Assembly: GCF_001613325.1 (NCBI RefSeq)
Contig: NZ_BDCD01000011.1
Span: 248,001-312,000 of the forward strand
Reading direction: 5' to 3'
DNA: 64,000 nt
DNA from: Nocardia yamanashiensis NBRC 100130
GTDB lineage: Bacteria; Actinomycetota; Actinomycetes; Mycobacteriales; Mycobacteriaceae
Shown in pieces: positions 36,221 to 44,305 of the stretch. The first letter of the stretch is position 1; every line of letters begins with the position of its first letter. The translations under genes and the position numbers were made by a program. The notes beneath the pieces were generated by a model. The model was not told the origin of the DNA, made no database searches, and was given only the letters and a program-made list of their open reading frames with translations.

Positions 36221-36249
36221 GTGACCGAACCGGCCCGCGTTCGTATAGT
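36221..36249 (+). promoter_or_regulatory. Promoter GTGACC–17–TATAGT for leaderless GNAT mRNA
   Basis: A -35-like GTGACC (36221–36226), 17-nt spacer and -10 TATAGT (36244–36249) end 7 nt before GTG 36257. This places the transcription start on the start codon. Confidence 0.6.
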
Positions 36250-36256
36250 CGGGCCG

Positions 36257-36763
36257 GTGTCCGACCTGATTATCCGGCCCGCCGCTGCCGACGACGAGAA
36301 GTTCCTGTGGGCGATGCTGTTCGAAGCCTCGCACTCCGCCGACCTGGGGCGCACCGACCCGGACGAACTGCGTGAGATCCCGGCCCTGGCCCGCTACGTC
36401 GAGAACTGGGGCGCGCCAGGTGATTTCGGTGTGATCGGTGGCGCGGACGGCAGCGCGCGGGGCGCCGCGTGGGCGCGCCTGTACACCGCCGGCAATGCCG
36501 CCTACGGATTCGTGGACGAACGGACACCCGAACTCGCCATCGCGGTCGCGCCCGGCGTGCGCGGCTCCGGGTTGGGCACCGCACTGCTGACCAGCCTGAT
36601 CGACGCGGCCCGAACCCGGCACGATGCGCTGAGTTTAAGTGTGCGGCTGGATAATCCGGCCCGCGCGTTGTATCAGCGGCTGGGGTTCGAGGACCTGCCG
36701 GGCAGCGATATCACCAATGCCGCGGGCGGCACCAGCGTCACGATGGTGCTGCGCTTCCGATGA
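36257..36763 (+). CDS. GNAT-family N-acetyltransferase
   Basis: Acetyltransferase of 168 residues. The acetyl-CoA loop is LAIAVAPGVRGSGLGTALLTSLIDAAR (R/Q-x-x-G-x-G/A variant RGSGLG), followed by LSLSVRLDNPARALYQRLGFED and a final beta-strand TMVLRF. GTG 36257 is preferred over GTG 36221 because the latter would overlap a well-formed promoter. The acceptor substrate is unknown. It ends 4 bp before the convergent metallo-hydrolase gene. Confidence 0.87.
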   Translation: MSDLIIRPAAADDEKFLWAMLFEASHSADLGRTDPDELREIPALARYVENWGAPGDFGVIGGADGSARGAAWARLYTAGNAAYGFVDERTPELAIAVAPGVRGSGLGTALLTSLIDAARTRHDALSLSVRLDNPARALYQRLGFEDLPGSDITNAAGGTSVTMVLRFR

Positions 36764-36767
36764 CCGG

Positions 36768-37847
36768 TCAGCCATCGATGCCGAAAGCGAGCCGCCCGGA
36801 CGCGAGATAGTCACTGGGGTCCAGCAGCATTCGGACCTCGGGACGGTCGGCTTCCGGGATGCGCGCCAGCTCGTCGTGCAAGGGTGTGCGCAGCGCCGCG
36901 CCGCGCGCGGTGAAGAGCGGGAACCAATTGTCGTGATGGTTGGGCACGAACACCTTCGGTCGCAGTGCCTCGATGTACGTCCGCGGATCCCGGAGGCCGT
37001 TGCGGAACTGATTGAACCCCTGAATGGCCCCGATCTGCACATCCGAACCCGGCAGGGAACGCAGTACGTCCAGCACCTGCGGCGCCTTGTCCACCAGCGG
37101 CCCGGATGAGTCGTGCCAGGTGAGAGTGAAGCTCTCCGTACGGAATTGGTACAGCAGGACCCCGCCCTCGGGTGCGGAGATATTGCGCGCCAGATGACCG
37201 GCGTCGGCGAGAGTCGGTGGGTGCGTGCGGATATCGCACAGGCACGGCGTCGGCATGACGCGCGGGGAAGCGTCCGGTCCGGTCGCACGCGGCGTGGGCG
37301 CGGAGTGGATGTGCCGGATCGCCGTCACCGACAGACCGGGCGCGAGCTCGAAATCGTAGCGATCGCCCGGGGTGGAATCGGCGGAACCCAGTTCCTTGCA
37401 GGCGAATTCGGCTGTGCCGCGCACCTGCCCGCGCACCGTGGCGCAATGCTCCGCGGTCCCGTGCACCACCGCCCCGGTGGCCTGCGCGATCGGCCCGGCA
37501 TCGGCCGCATGATCGAAATGCCCGTGCCCGATGAAGATCGCCGCCGGCCGCAGCGCCGCCACCTCGGCGGGTGTGGTCGGCACGTACCCGGACGTCACCC
37601 CGCGCGGCACCCAGGCATCGCAGAGAAACACCACCCCGTCCATGGCGATGGCGAACGACGCGCACCCGAACCACGCCATCAGCACCTGATCCGCCCGTAC
37701 CGCACCGGTTTCCGGATCCACCGCCGCGTCACCGAAGAACCGTCGCCGTGCCGCGATGGTCTCCGCGAGCGTGGGCGCGGCGATCGGCGGCGTGGCGAAC
37801 CGGCCACCCAAGTCGGCAATGCCGCGCAATCCGGAAATACTCGCCAC
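36768..37847 (-). CDS. MBL-fold metallo-hydrolase
   Basis: Metallo-beta-lactamase-fold hydrolase of 359 residues. The metal signature HGHFDH lies at 108–113; later ligands are probable in TAEHC, RHIHSAP and PNHHDNW. The segment between (PTPRATGPDASPRVMPTPCL) is family-specific. GTG 37847 is preferred because AGGGGA sits 6 nt before it and the conserved region SISGLRGIADLGGRFATPP follows. No signal peptide. It resembles the UlaG/L-ascorbate-lactonase-like group of MBL proteins in layout. Substrate unknown. Confidence 0.87.
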   Translation of the reverse strand: MASISGLRGIADLGGRFATPPIAAPTLAETIAARRRFFGDAAVDPETGAVRADQVLMAWFGCASFAIAMDGVVFLCDAWVPRGVTSGYVPTTPAEVAALRPAAIFIGHGHFDHAADAGPIAQATGAVVHGTAEHCATVRGQVRGTAEFACKELGSADSTPGDRYDFELAPGLSVTAIRHIHSAPTPRATGPDASPRVMPTPCLCDIRTHPPTLADAGHLARNISAPEGGVLLYQFRTESFTLTWHDSSGPLVDKAPQVLDVLRSLPGSDVQIGAIQGFNQFRNGLRDPRTYIEALRPKVFVPNHHDNWFPLFTARGAALRTPLHDELARIPEADRPEVRMLLDPSDYLASGRLAFGIDG

Positions 37848-37930
37848 CGCGTCCCCTGTCTCAGCCAGCGGCCGAGGCTGACCGCGCTCCGCATTCTGCC
37901 CCGGGCGGGACCTACTTGTCACCGTCCGTC

Positions 37931-38584
37931 TCAGGCCCCGGCGATGCGCTCGAAGGTGATGTGGGTGACCGCCGCCGAGCTCTCCAGCTTGGTGCACTCG
38001 TACCCGGGCAGCGTCCCGAGATCCTCGAAGATCCGCTCGCCCGCGCCCAGCAGTATCGGCACCTGCGCCAGATGCAGCGAATCCACCAGCCCGGCGCGCA
38101 GGAACTGCCGGATGACCGACGCGCCGCCGCCCAGCGCCACGTCCTTGCCGTCGGCGGCCTCGAAAGCCCGCTTCAGCACGGCTTCGGGAGTGTCGTTCAC
38201 GAAGTGGAAGACGGTGCCGCCCTCCATCTCCACCGACGGCCGCGGATAGTGGGTCAGCACGAATGTGTCGTTGTGATACGGCGGGTTCGGCCCCCACCAG
38301 CCGTTCCACGAGTAGTCCGGCCATTCGCCGCGAACGGGCCCGAACATATTGCGCCCCATGATGGTCGCGCCGATGCCGACCCCGAACCGGGTGGCGTACT
38401 CGTTGTCCAGCCCGCCCGCGCCGGTCTTCTCCTCGCCCATCATGGCGCGCCCGTGGTCGGTGGCGAAGACCCAGTGGTGCAACGCTTCACCCCCGACGCC
38501 GAGGGGATTGTCCTGGCTCTGGTCCGGCCCGGCGACGTAGCCGTCCAGGGAGATCGACAGGTTCTGTACGCGAAGTTTCGGCAT
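37931..38584 (-). CDS. Dihydrofolate-reductase-like (RibD C-terminal domain) protein
   Basis: Protein of 217 residues of the DHFR/RibD_C superfamily: LSISLDGYVAGPDQSQDNPLG at the start, ATIMGRNMFGP, YHNDTFVLTHYPRP, and DVALGGGASVIRQFLRAGLVDSLHLAQVPILLGAGERIF. ATG 38584 has GGGAG 7 nt before it. Such proteins are NADPH-binding reductases of mostly unknown substrate. Divergent from an HxlR regulator with two 20-bp repeats between; transcription is probably controlled by it. Confidence 0.88.
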   Translation of the reverse strand: MPKLRVQNLSISLDGYVAGPDQSQDNPLGVGGEALHHWVFATDHGRAMMGEEKTGAGGLDNEYATRFGVGIGATIMGRNMFGPVRGEWPDYSWNGWWGPNPPYHNDTFVLTHYPRPSVEMEGGTVFHFVNDTPEAVLKRAFEAADGKDVALGGGASVIRQFLRAGLVDSLHLAQVPILLGAGERIFEDLGTLPGYECTKLESSAAVTHITFERIAGA

Positions 38585-38600
38585 GATGCGCTCCCTAACT

Positions 38601-38659
38601 GGTTGCGATTTGCAATCGGTAGCTATGATAGGAGCAAGCGGTTGTGATTTGCAATCGGT
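38601..38659. promoter_or_regulatory. Pair of 20-bp direct repeats (HxlR operators)
   Basis: GGTTGCGATTTGCAATCGGT (38601–38620) and the same with one C-to-T change (38640–38659), 39 bp apart. Each contains the inverted core GATT-TGC-AATC. A TATGAT lies between (38624–38629). One repeat lies close to each divergent gene. Confidence 0.7.
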
Positions 38660-38686
38660 TGCGCGCAATTGGTATGGGAGGCACGG

Positions 38687-39181
38687 ATGGAGCCCAGGTC
38701 GGGATGCCCGATCAACGCGACCATCGAGGTGATCGGCGACAAGTGGACGCTGCTGGTGCTGCGCGATGTCATGTTCGGCAACCGCCGCCACTTCCGCGAA
38801 CTCCTCGCCGGATCGGAGGAGGGCATCGCCTCCAACATCCTCTCCGATCGCCTCAAGCGCCTCGTCGCCGCCGGACTGCTGAGCCGCGACGAGGCGCGCC
38901 CGGGGCAGAAGGCCGAGTACCGCCTCACCGAGCCCGCCATCCAGCTGGTGCCGGTGATGGCGGCGCTGGGTTCGTGGGGGCTCCGTCATCGCCCCACCAC
39001 CGAGCGTTTACGGGTCCGCGCCGAACTGCTGGAGCAGGGCGGCCCCGAGCTCTGGTCCGACTTCATGGACGAGCTGCGCGAATCCCATTTGGGCACAACG
39101 CTTCCCGATACCGGCCGCCCGCGCGCCACCGCCCGCCTGGCCGCCGCCTACCAGGCCGCGATCGCGAAAGGCGCCCGGTAG
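38687..39181 (+). CDS. HxlR-family transcriptional regulator
   Basis: Winged-helix regulator of 164 residues: CPINATIEVIGDKWTLLVLRDVMFGNRRHFRELLAGSEEGIASNILSDRLKRLVAAGLLSR (about 6–66), wing KAEYRLTEPAIQLVPVMAAL. The first Cys, near residue 6, lies where many HxlR/MarR-like regulators have a redox-sensing cysteine. ATG 38687 has GGAGG 5 nt before it. The C-terminal ~60 residues extend beyond the typical HxlR domain. Divergent from the DHFR-like gene. Confidence 0.88.
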   Translation: MEPRSGCPINATIEVIGDKWTLLVLRDVMFGNRRHFRELLAGSEEGIASNILSDRLKRLVAAGLLSRDEARPGQKAEYRLTEPAIQLVPVMAALGSWGLRHRPTTERLRVRAELLEQGGPELWSDFMDELRESHLGTTLPDTGRPRATARLAAAYQAAIAKGAR

Positions 39182-39343
39182 CCGAGACCTTGCGGTTGCA
39201 TACGGCAATCCGGCGGTGAATTACGGGATTGCACCGTTATCAAGTGGTCGGCAAACGTTAAGCCCCTTGTTAGAACAAGAGCGTTGCATCGATTTCAGTG
39301 GTAGCTGAACGAAGGCTGCCGAGAGGGCAATTGGGGGCCCACC

Positions 39344-41404
39344 ATGTACAAAGAGGTGCATGCGGCCGCGCACGAGTTCGAAGACCATCGATACACGATG
39401 CGCATCAGCCGCCTCGCCATCGACAAGCTGGGTATCCGGCTCTACGACCGGGTTTCGGCCGTGCTCGCCGAACTCATCGCGAATTCCTACGATGCCGACG
39501 CCACCGAGGTCGACGTGACGCTGCCGTGGGGCGTCACGCTCACCGGCAATGTGCGGGCCGCGGACGAACCGCCGTACGAGATAGTGGTTTCCGACAACGG
39601 CCACGGCATGACCGCCGACGAGGTGAACCGGAACTACCTCATGGTCGGCTCCGATCGGCGGGTGCGCACCGGCTCGGATCTGTCCCGCGAACGGCGGCGA
39701 CCGGTGATGGGGCGCAAGGGAATCGGGAAACTCGCCGCCTTCGGCATCTGCCGCACCATCGAGGTGATCTCGGCGGGCAGCCGCCACGACGACCACACCC
39801 CGGCGGGCTGGCCGGTCGCGCATCTGGTGCTCGATCTCGACGATATGCTCTCCGACACCGAACGCGACTACTACCCGAAACCCGGTGCGCTGGATGGCAC
39901 TTTCGCGCCCGAGCGCGGCACCACCGTCATCCTGCGCAATTTCTCGCGCAAGCGGGTCAACTCCGGTTCCGAGCTGAGCCGGCAGCTGGCGGCGCGCTTC
40001 GGCATCGAGCGCTCGGACTGGCGGGTGCAGGTGCACAACAGCATCGGCGACGAGGAGTTCACGCTCAGCGATCTGCCCATCGACGTGATGGAGGAGACGC
40101 GAGTCGACGTCTCCCGGGTGCCGGTGCGCCTGGGCAATCAGTTTCTGCCGGTGAGCGGTTGGATCGCCTACTCGAAACAGCCCTACCGCGACGAGGCGAT
40201 GGCCGGGGTGCGGATCTACGCCCGCGGCAAGATCGTCGCGCAGACCCGGGACTTCGGCATCCGGTCGGGCTTCACCGGCGAGTTCAAATTGCGCTCCTAC
40301 CTGGTCGGCGCGGTGCACGTGGACTGGCTCGACGACGAGGAGGACCTGGTCCGCTCCGACCGCCAGGACATCATGTGGGGGTCGCCGCGCGGGGAGGCGC
40401 TGGCGCTGTGGGGCCGGGCGCTGATCAAGGAGATCGGCCGGCTCGGGGAGAAATCCATTCGCCGCCGGGTCTGGGAGGAGTTCGTGGAACGCTCCCGGCT
40501 GCACGCGACCCTGGAGGCGATCGCGCCGGGGGACCGGATGTTCCGCGATTCCGTGGTGGACGCCGCGCGAATCCTGGTGGCCAACAAGGACCGTGCCGCG
40601 CTCGACGATCCCGCGCACATCGAGAACATGCTCCGCCTCGCGCTCTCGCTGGGCCCGCAGCGCAGCCTGCTGGAAACGCTCAAGGAGATCGCCGAGGACG
40701 AGGCCGATCCCGAATTGGACGTCGTGGTAGCGCTTTTCGAGCGCGCCCGGGTCGCCGAGATCTACTCCCTGGGCCAGATCGCCAGCGAGCGCGTGGCCGT
40801 GGTGGATCGGTTGCGCGCCCTCATCGACGACCGCCGCTCGCTGGAGCGCCCCTTCCAGGAACTCATCGAGAGCGCGCCGTGGCTGCTCGCCCCGGAGTGG
40901 ACGCCGCTGGGCATGAACGAATCGCTCAAACGGGTGCGCGCCAGCTTCGAACGCTGGTACGCGCAGAAATTCGGTGTGTCCCTGCGGACTTCGGCCATCG
41001 GCAGCGAGAAGCGGGAACCGGATTTCGTGCTGCTGCACGATTCCGGCGAACTGTGGATCGTCGAGATCAAGCGCATGGACTATCACCTGACCGACAACGA
41101 GTACAACCGCGCCGTCAACTACCTCTACGAGCTGGATCGCTTCCTGGACGAGAACCCGCGCATCGGCGCGCAGTTCCCGCGCCGGCGGCTCACCTTCATC
41201 GTCGATCACATCGACCGGCTCGGCCCGGCCTCGCTGTCCTCGCTCTTCAGCGATCAGCGGGTGGACCGCCGCACCTGGCGCGAACTGCTCGACGCCACGC
41301 TGCGGGCACACCGCGATTTCCTCGAACGTGTTTACGCCATGCGCGGTTCCGGCGAAGAATCTCACAGCGACGCAGACCGTCGCGGTGATGCGCGGGCCGG
41401 GTGA
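39344..41404 (+). CDS. GHKL ATPase fused to C-terminal PD-(D/E)XK (Shedu-like) nuclease
   Basis: Single protein of 686 residues. The N-terminal Hsp90/MutL-like ATPase shows N box LAELIANSYDADATEVDV (about 41–58), G1 box VVSDNGHGMT (81–90) and G2 box GRKGIGKLAAFG (123–134), followed by a transducer-like segment with GVRIYARGKIVAQTRDFG. The middle (about 360–500) is helical. The C-terminus has FQELIESAPWLLAPEW (about 504) and the nuclease core EPDFVLLHDSGELWIVEIKR (about 558–577), a D-(x)n-E-x-K arrangement like that in Shedu (DUF4263) proteins. ATP-gated DNA or RNA cleavage in phage defence is a reasonable guess; I know of no named system with exactly this architecture. Confidence 0.85.
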   Translation: MYKEVHAAAHEFEDHRYTMRISRLAIDKLGIRLYDRVSAVLAELIANSYDADATEVDVTLPWGVTLTGNVRAADEPPYEIVVSDNGHGMTADEVNRNYLMVGSDRRVRTGSDLSRERRRPVMGRKGIGKLAAFGICRTIEVISAGSRHDDHTPAGWPVAHLVLDLDDMLSDTERDYYPKPGALDGTFAPERGTTVILRNFSRKRVNSGSELSRQLAARFGIERSDWRVQVHNSIGDEEFTLSDLPIDVMEETRVDVSRVPVRLGNQFLPVSGWIAYSKQPYRDEAMAGVRIYARGKIVAQTRDFGIRSGFTGEFKLRSYLVGAVHVDWLDDEEDLVRSDRQDIMWGSPRGEALALWGRALIKEIGRLGEKSIRRRVWEEFVERSRLHATLEAIAPGDRMFRDSVVDAARILVANKDRAALDDPAHIENMLRLALSLGPQRSLLETLKEIAEDEADPELDVVVALFERARVAEIYSLGQIASERVAVVDRLRALIDDRRSLERPFQELIESAPWLLAPEWTPLGMNESLKRVRASFERWYAQKFGVSLRTSAIGSEKREPDFVLLHDSGELWIVEIKRMDYHLTDNEYNRAVNYLYELDRFLDENPRIGAQFPRRRLTFIVDHIDRLGPASLSSLFSDQRVDRRTWRELLDATLRAHRDFLERVYAMRGSGEESHSDADRRGDARAG

Positions 41405-41483
41405 CCGCGACCGCGGATCACGCTCATGACACCATGGACCGGGGTCCGCGGGGGTCGTCCAGACGTTCGAAAAGGTTCGGTGA

Positions 41484-41702
41484 ATGGTTCACGGCACGGT
41501 GAAGTGGTTCGACAGCGAGAAGGGCTTCGGTTTCCTGAGCCCCGACGGCGGCGGTCCCGACGTGTTCGTGGAGTACACCGCCGTCGAAGGCGAGGGCTTC
41601 CGGTCCCTCGCGGAAGGTCAGCGCGTGGAATTCGAGGTGCGCCGCACCAAGCCGGGGCCCGAGGCCGTGAGCGTGCGCGTCATCACAGCAGGCGGCTTCT
41701 GA
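41484..41702 (+). CDS. Cold-shock-domain protein
   Basis: Single-domain CspA-like nucleic-acid chaperone of 72 residues: [20 protein letters not shown] with RNP1 KGFGF, and [14 protein letters not shown] where RNP2 normally reads VFVHxSA; the His is replaced by Glu, which may change RNA binding. Ends [17 protein letters not shown]. Ribosome-binding site AAAAGG. Its 3' end overlaps the convergent nucleotidyltransferase gene by 20 bp, so the two transcripts are antisense there. Confidence 0.92.
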   Translation: MVHGTVKWFDSEKGFGFLSPDGGGPDVFVEYTAVEGEGFRSLAEGQRVEFEVRRTKPGPEAVSVRVITAGGF

Positions 41703-42483
41703 AGAAGGCCGTCGCCAGCGCCTTGGCGCGCTCGCGCTGCTCCGGCGAATCCTTCGTGAATTCGTCTGCGGCTCGTTCGAATTCGGCGCCGATGAAATTA
41801 GCGATGGGTTCCGGAACGCTGCCGGCGCCCATTTCGCGGGTGCGTGATTTCAGCTCGGTCAATTCCGCGACGGCCGTGGTCAGCTCGGCCGGAAGTTCGC
41901 ATTCCGCCAGCAGGGTCGGCAAATGCATGGGCGCCACGGATTTGTCCGGGTGCTCGTGCAGCCAGCGCAATGCCATGGCCGGGCGCAGCGAGTAGAAAAC
42001 CTTCTTCAGCGATCGATTCGAATCGAACAGCTGCCATTGCCGCCGGCCCAGATGCAGATAGTGCCGGGCCACCCGATTGCGATCCGCCACGGTGTCGGCG
42101 AGTTCCCGCAGTTCCGTGCGGAATTCGGCGTCACCGCGATAGACGATCGGAGACATCAGCCATTCGATCAGTACCGCATTGCCGCTGACGAGCAGCCGCA
42201 GCGCCTTCATCAGATCCCAGCCGTTCACATCCAGCAGACCGATCAGCGGCGTCTCGATGACATCGCGGCCCGGCCACGGCGTCACGTAGTCCTGGATCGG
42301 GCGCAGGTAGACGAACCGGCAGTCGTAGTCGGAATCGGGCGACGGGAACCCCCACGCCCGGCTGCCGCTCTCGATGGCGAGCAGGACGGAGACCTGGTCG
42401 TCGCGCTCGATCCGGTCCAGTTCGCCGTCGATCGTGGCGACCACCGCGGGGTCCATCTCGGGGGGAATCGAGCGCAGGGTCAT
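41683..42483 (-). CDS. RlaP-type nucleotidyltransferase (pol beta superfamily)
   Basis: Protein of 266 residues with a pol-beta-like nucleotidyltransferase head: [27 protein letters not shown] (G-S followed by D-x-D, about 34–60), and a third acid probably in [17 protein letters not shown]. The C-terminal half is helical ([34 protein letters not shown]). This is the layout of the RlaP/YcgL-type family associated with RNA-repair ligases. No ligase gene is adjacent. It sits beside the GHKL–nuclease gene and could be part of an accessory or defence neighbourhood; other possibilities are nucleotide modification of RNA or protein. Confidence 0.85.
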   Translation of the reverse strand: MTLRSIPPEMDPAVVATIDGELDRIERDDQVSVLLAIESGSRAWGFPSPDSDYDCRFVYLRPIQDYVTPWPGRDVIETPLIGLLDVNGWDLMKALRLLVSGNAVLIEWLMSPIVYRGDAEFRTELRELADTVADRNRVARHYLHLGRRQWQLFDSNRSLKKVFYSLRPAMALRWLHEHPDKSVAPMHLPTLLAECELPAELTTAVAELTELKSRTREMGAGSVPEPIANFIGAEFERAADEFTKDSPEQRERAKALATAFFRSRLL

Positions 42484-42721
42484 GGGGCTCGAGGCTAGCC
42501 CGGGAGCCGGCTCCGGTCCACGTCAATAGGGCCCGCTGCCCCCGGAATTGGGGGCGTGATTTGCCCGTTATAGACCGGTTATTGGCGAAACTATGGACTC
42601 GGTCACATGTCCAGTAGTGTATGACGCCCATCACAACGCGCTAATGCCGGTAACGGGCCGAGAAATGCCGCCGATAGGCTCGGTGTCATCGAGTTCAATT
42701 GGTTCTTATGAGAGGCATCAA

Positions 42722-42838
42722 ATGATCCCCGTTATCCTGGACACCCTTGCTGCTGCGTTCAACGGCACCATCAACACCGGTTCCGCCGCGCTGCACGGCC
42801 TGGTCGACACCCTGTGGACCGGCTCCTTCGGCAAGTGA
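42722..42838 (+). CDS. 38-residue hydrophobic peptide gene
   Basis: A short frame, MIPVILDTLAAAFNGTINTG then SAALHGLVDTLWTGSFGK, 38 residues, preceded by GAGAGG at 6-nt spacing and followed by a strong terminator. No signal peptide; mostly one amphipathic helix with a glycine/serine break. The segment GSAAL also occurs in the 34-residue peptide at 8706. The upstream in-frame extension (from 42593) has no ribosome-binding site and unconvincing sequence. Function unknown; small pore, toxin-like or surface peptides are possible. Confidence 0.6.
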   Translation: MIPVILDTLAAAFNGTINTGSAALHGLVDTLWTGSFGK

Positions 42839-42850
42839 ACTTGCTGACCG

Positions 42851-42864
42851 TCTAAATATTTAGA
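42851..42864. repeat. Perfect AT-rich 14-bp palindrome
   Basis: TCTAAATATTTAGA lies 12 bp after the peptide gene stop and 5 bp before the terminator. Twelve of its fourteen bases are A or T, in a ~70% GC region. Could be a protein-binding site or part of the 3' end structure. Confidence 0.7.
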
Positions 42865-42869
42865 CTTCG

Positions 42870-42910
42870 AAAGCCCGGCCTTGGGCTCCGCAGCTCCGAG
42901 GCCGGGCTTT
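42870..42910 (+). terminator. Terminator of the 38-residue peptide gene
   Basis: A perfect 12-bp stem (AAAGCCCGGCCT and AGGCCGGGCTTT) with a 17-nt loop lies 31 bp after the stop codon. The rest of the 303-bp gap up to 43141 holds only the promoter of the globin operon. Confidence 0.85.
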
Positions 42911-43017
42911 CGGCTATCCGTGATGGGCTCGTGATAGGCGCTCGGCATGACTCGAAATCCGCCTCGCGAGTACATGATTCGCTGATTATTAGCCGGAAGT
43001 GGCTGGCGCACTTTCGT

Positions 43018-43047
43018 TTCGACAGCGTCCACGAGATGCCCTATGTT
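43018..43047 (+). promoter_or_regulatory. Candidate promoter of globin operon (TTCGAC–18–TATGTT)
   Basis: TTCGAC (43018–43023) and TATGTT (43042–43047), 18 nt apart, would give a ~90-nt 5' leader before ATG 43142. No NsrR/FNR-type site is evident. Confidence 0.4.
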
Positions 43048-43141
43048 GACCGTTATTCGGACGGTCGTCCAGGGATTCGGCGCTGCTGCTCAGGCAGCCG
43101 CGACGTGCCCGAGGGGAGTGTGGAGAGTTGTTGAGAGTGGG

Positions 43142-44305
43142 ATGAACGTCGAGGCATTGCAGTCCAGCTGGCGTCAGGTCGAACGCGTCGGCGACGAAGC
43201 CGTCCAGTACTTCTACGCGCACCTGTTCCTGGCCCACCCCGAGGTCCGGGAGATGTTCCCGATCCGGATGACCGGGCAGCGCGCCAAATTCTTCGCCGCG
43301 CTCGGCCGCATCGTCAGCAATGTGCACACCCTGGCCGAGGACAGCGAATTCGTCGCCCAGCTGGGCCGCGACCACCGGCGCTTCGGCGCGGTGCAGGCGC
43401 ACTACCCGGCCGCCGGCGGCTCGCTGCTGGCCACCCTCGCGCACTTCCTCGGCCGGCACTGGACCGACGAACTCGCCCAGACCTGGACCGACGCGTACTT
43501 CGCGGTCGCCGACATCATGATCGCCGCCGCCGATCGGGCCGCCGCGGACACCCCGGCCTGGTGGGACGCCGAGATCGTGGCCACCGAGAAGCGCAGCATC
43601 GACGTCACCGTGCACACCGTGCGGCCGGTGCAGCCCTACGGCTACGAGGCCGGGCAATCGCTCGCGGTCGAGATCCCGCAGCGGCCGCGACTGTGGCGGT
43701 ACTACTCGCCCGCCAACGCACCGCGCCCGGACGGCACCTTCGACCTGCACGTCCAGGTCGTGGACGGCGGCGAGGTCAGCGCGACCTTCGCCCGTCAGGT
43801 GCGGCCCGGGGACCGGATTCGCCTGGGCGCGCCCGTCGGCACCGCTTTCGTGATCCCGTCCGACGCGGTCGACAACCTGCTGCTCATCGCCGGCGGCTCC
43901 GGGCTCGCGCCCTTGCGCGCGCTGGTCGACCGGATCGAACGCGAATCCCGGCATGGTGCGGTGCCGCGCGTGCAATTGCTGCACGGGGTGCGCACCTCCT
44001 GGAACCTCTACGACCACGAGGCGCTGACCGCGCTCACCGAAAACCCCTGGTTCGCCTATACCCCGGTGGTTTCCGAGGATCCGGGCTTCCACGGCGTGCA
44101 GGGCACCGTGGGCGCGGTCGCCGCCCGCGGTCGCGAACTGAGCGGGACCACCGCGCTGGTGTGCGGTTCCCCGGCCATGGTCGCGGCCACCGTCTCCGCG
44201 CTGACCGGGGCCGGAATGCCCAGGCACGCCATCAGATTCGAGACGTTCGGCCAGGCCCCGGCCGCCGAACCGCGCACCGCCGACAAGGTTGACCAATGGA
44301 CGTGA
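43142..44305 (+). CDS. Flavohemoglobin-like protein (globin + FAD/NAD reductase)
   Basis: Protein of 387 residues. The N-terminal globin domain (1–135) has ALQSSWRQVERVGDEAVQYFYAHLF, the proximal His in LGRDHRRFGAVQAHYPAAGGSLLATLAHF, and LAQTWTDAYFAVADIMIAAA. The reductase part has FAD motif LWRYYSPANAP and NAD-binding LLLIAGGSGLAPLRALVDRIE and ALVCGSPAMVAATVSAL. Classic flavohemoglobins detoxify nitric oxide to nitrate. ATG 43142 begins the globin domain and follows GAGAGTGGG. It overlaps the DivIVA-like gene by 10 bp, and a second, stand-alone globin of closely similar sequence follows. Confidence 0.9.
   Translation: MNVEALQSSWRQVERVGDEAVQYFYAHLFLAHPEVREMFPIRMTGQRAKFFAALGRIVSNVHTLAEDSEFVAQLGRDHRRFGAVQAHYPAAGGSLLATLAHFLGRHWTDELAQTWTDAYFAVADIMIAAADRAAADTPAWWDAEIVATEKRSIDVTVHTVRPVQPYGYEAGQSLAVEIPQRPRLWRYYSPANAPRPDGTFDLHVQVVDGGEVSATFARQVRPGDRIRLGAPVGTAFVIPSDAVDNLLLIAGGSGLAPLRALVDRIERESRHGAVPRVQLLHGVRTSWNLYDHEALTALTENPWFAYTPVVSEDPGFHGVQGTVGAVAARGRELSGTTALVCGSPAMVAATVSALTGAGMPRHAIRFETFGQAPAAEPRTADKVDQWT

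Noticed and set aside
38585..38989. Minus-strand extension upstream of the DHFR-like gene
   Set aside because: It crosses the operator repeats and the divergent hxlR gene; no conserved residues.
42593..42721. N-terminal extension of the 38-residue peptide
   Set aside because: No ribosome-binding site at the earlier ATG and unconvincing Pro/Ser/His-rich sequence; GAGAGG fits ATG 42722.
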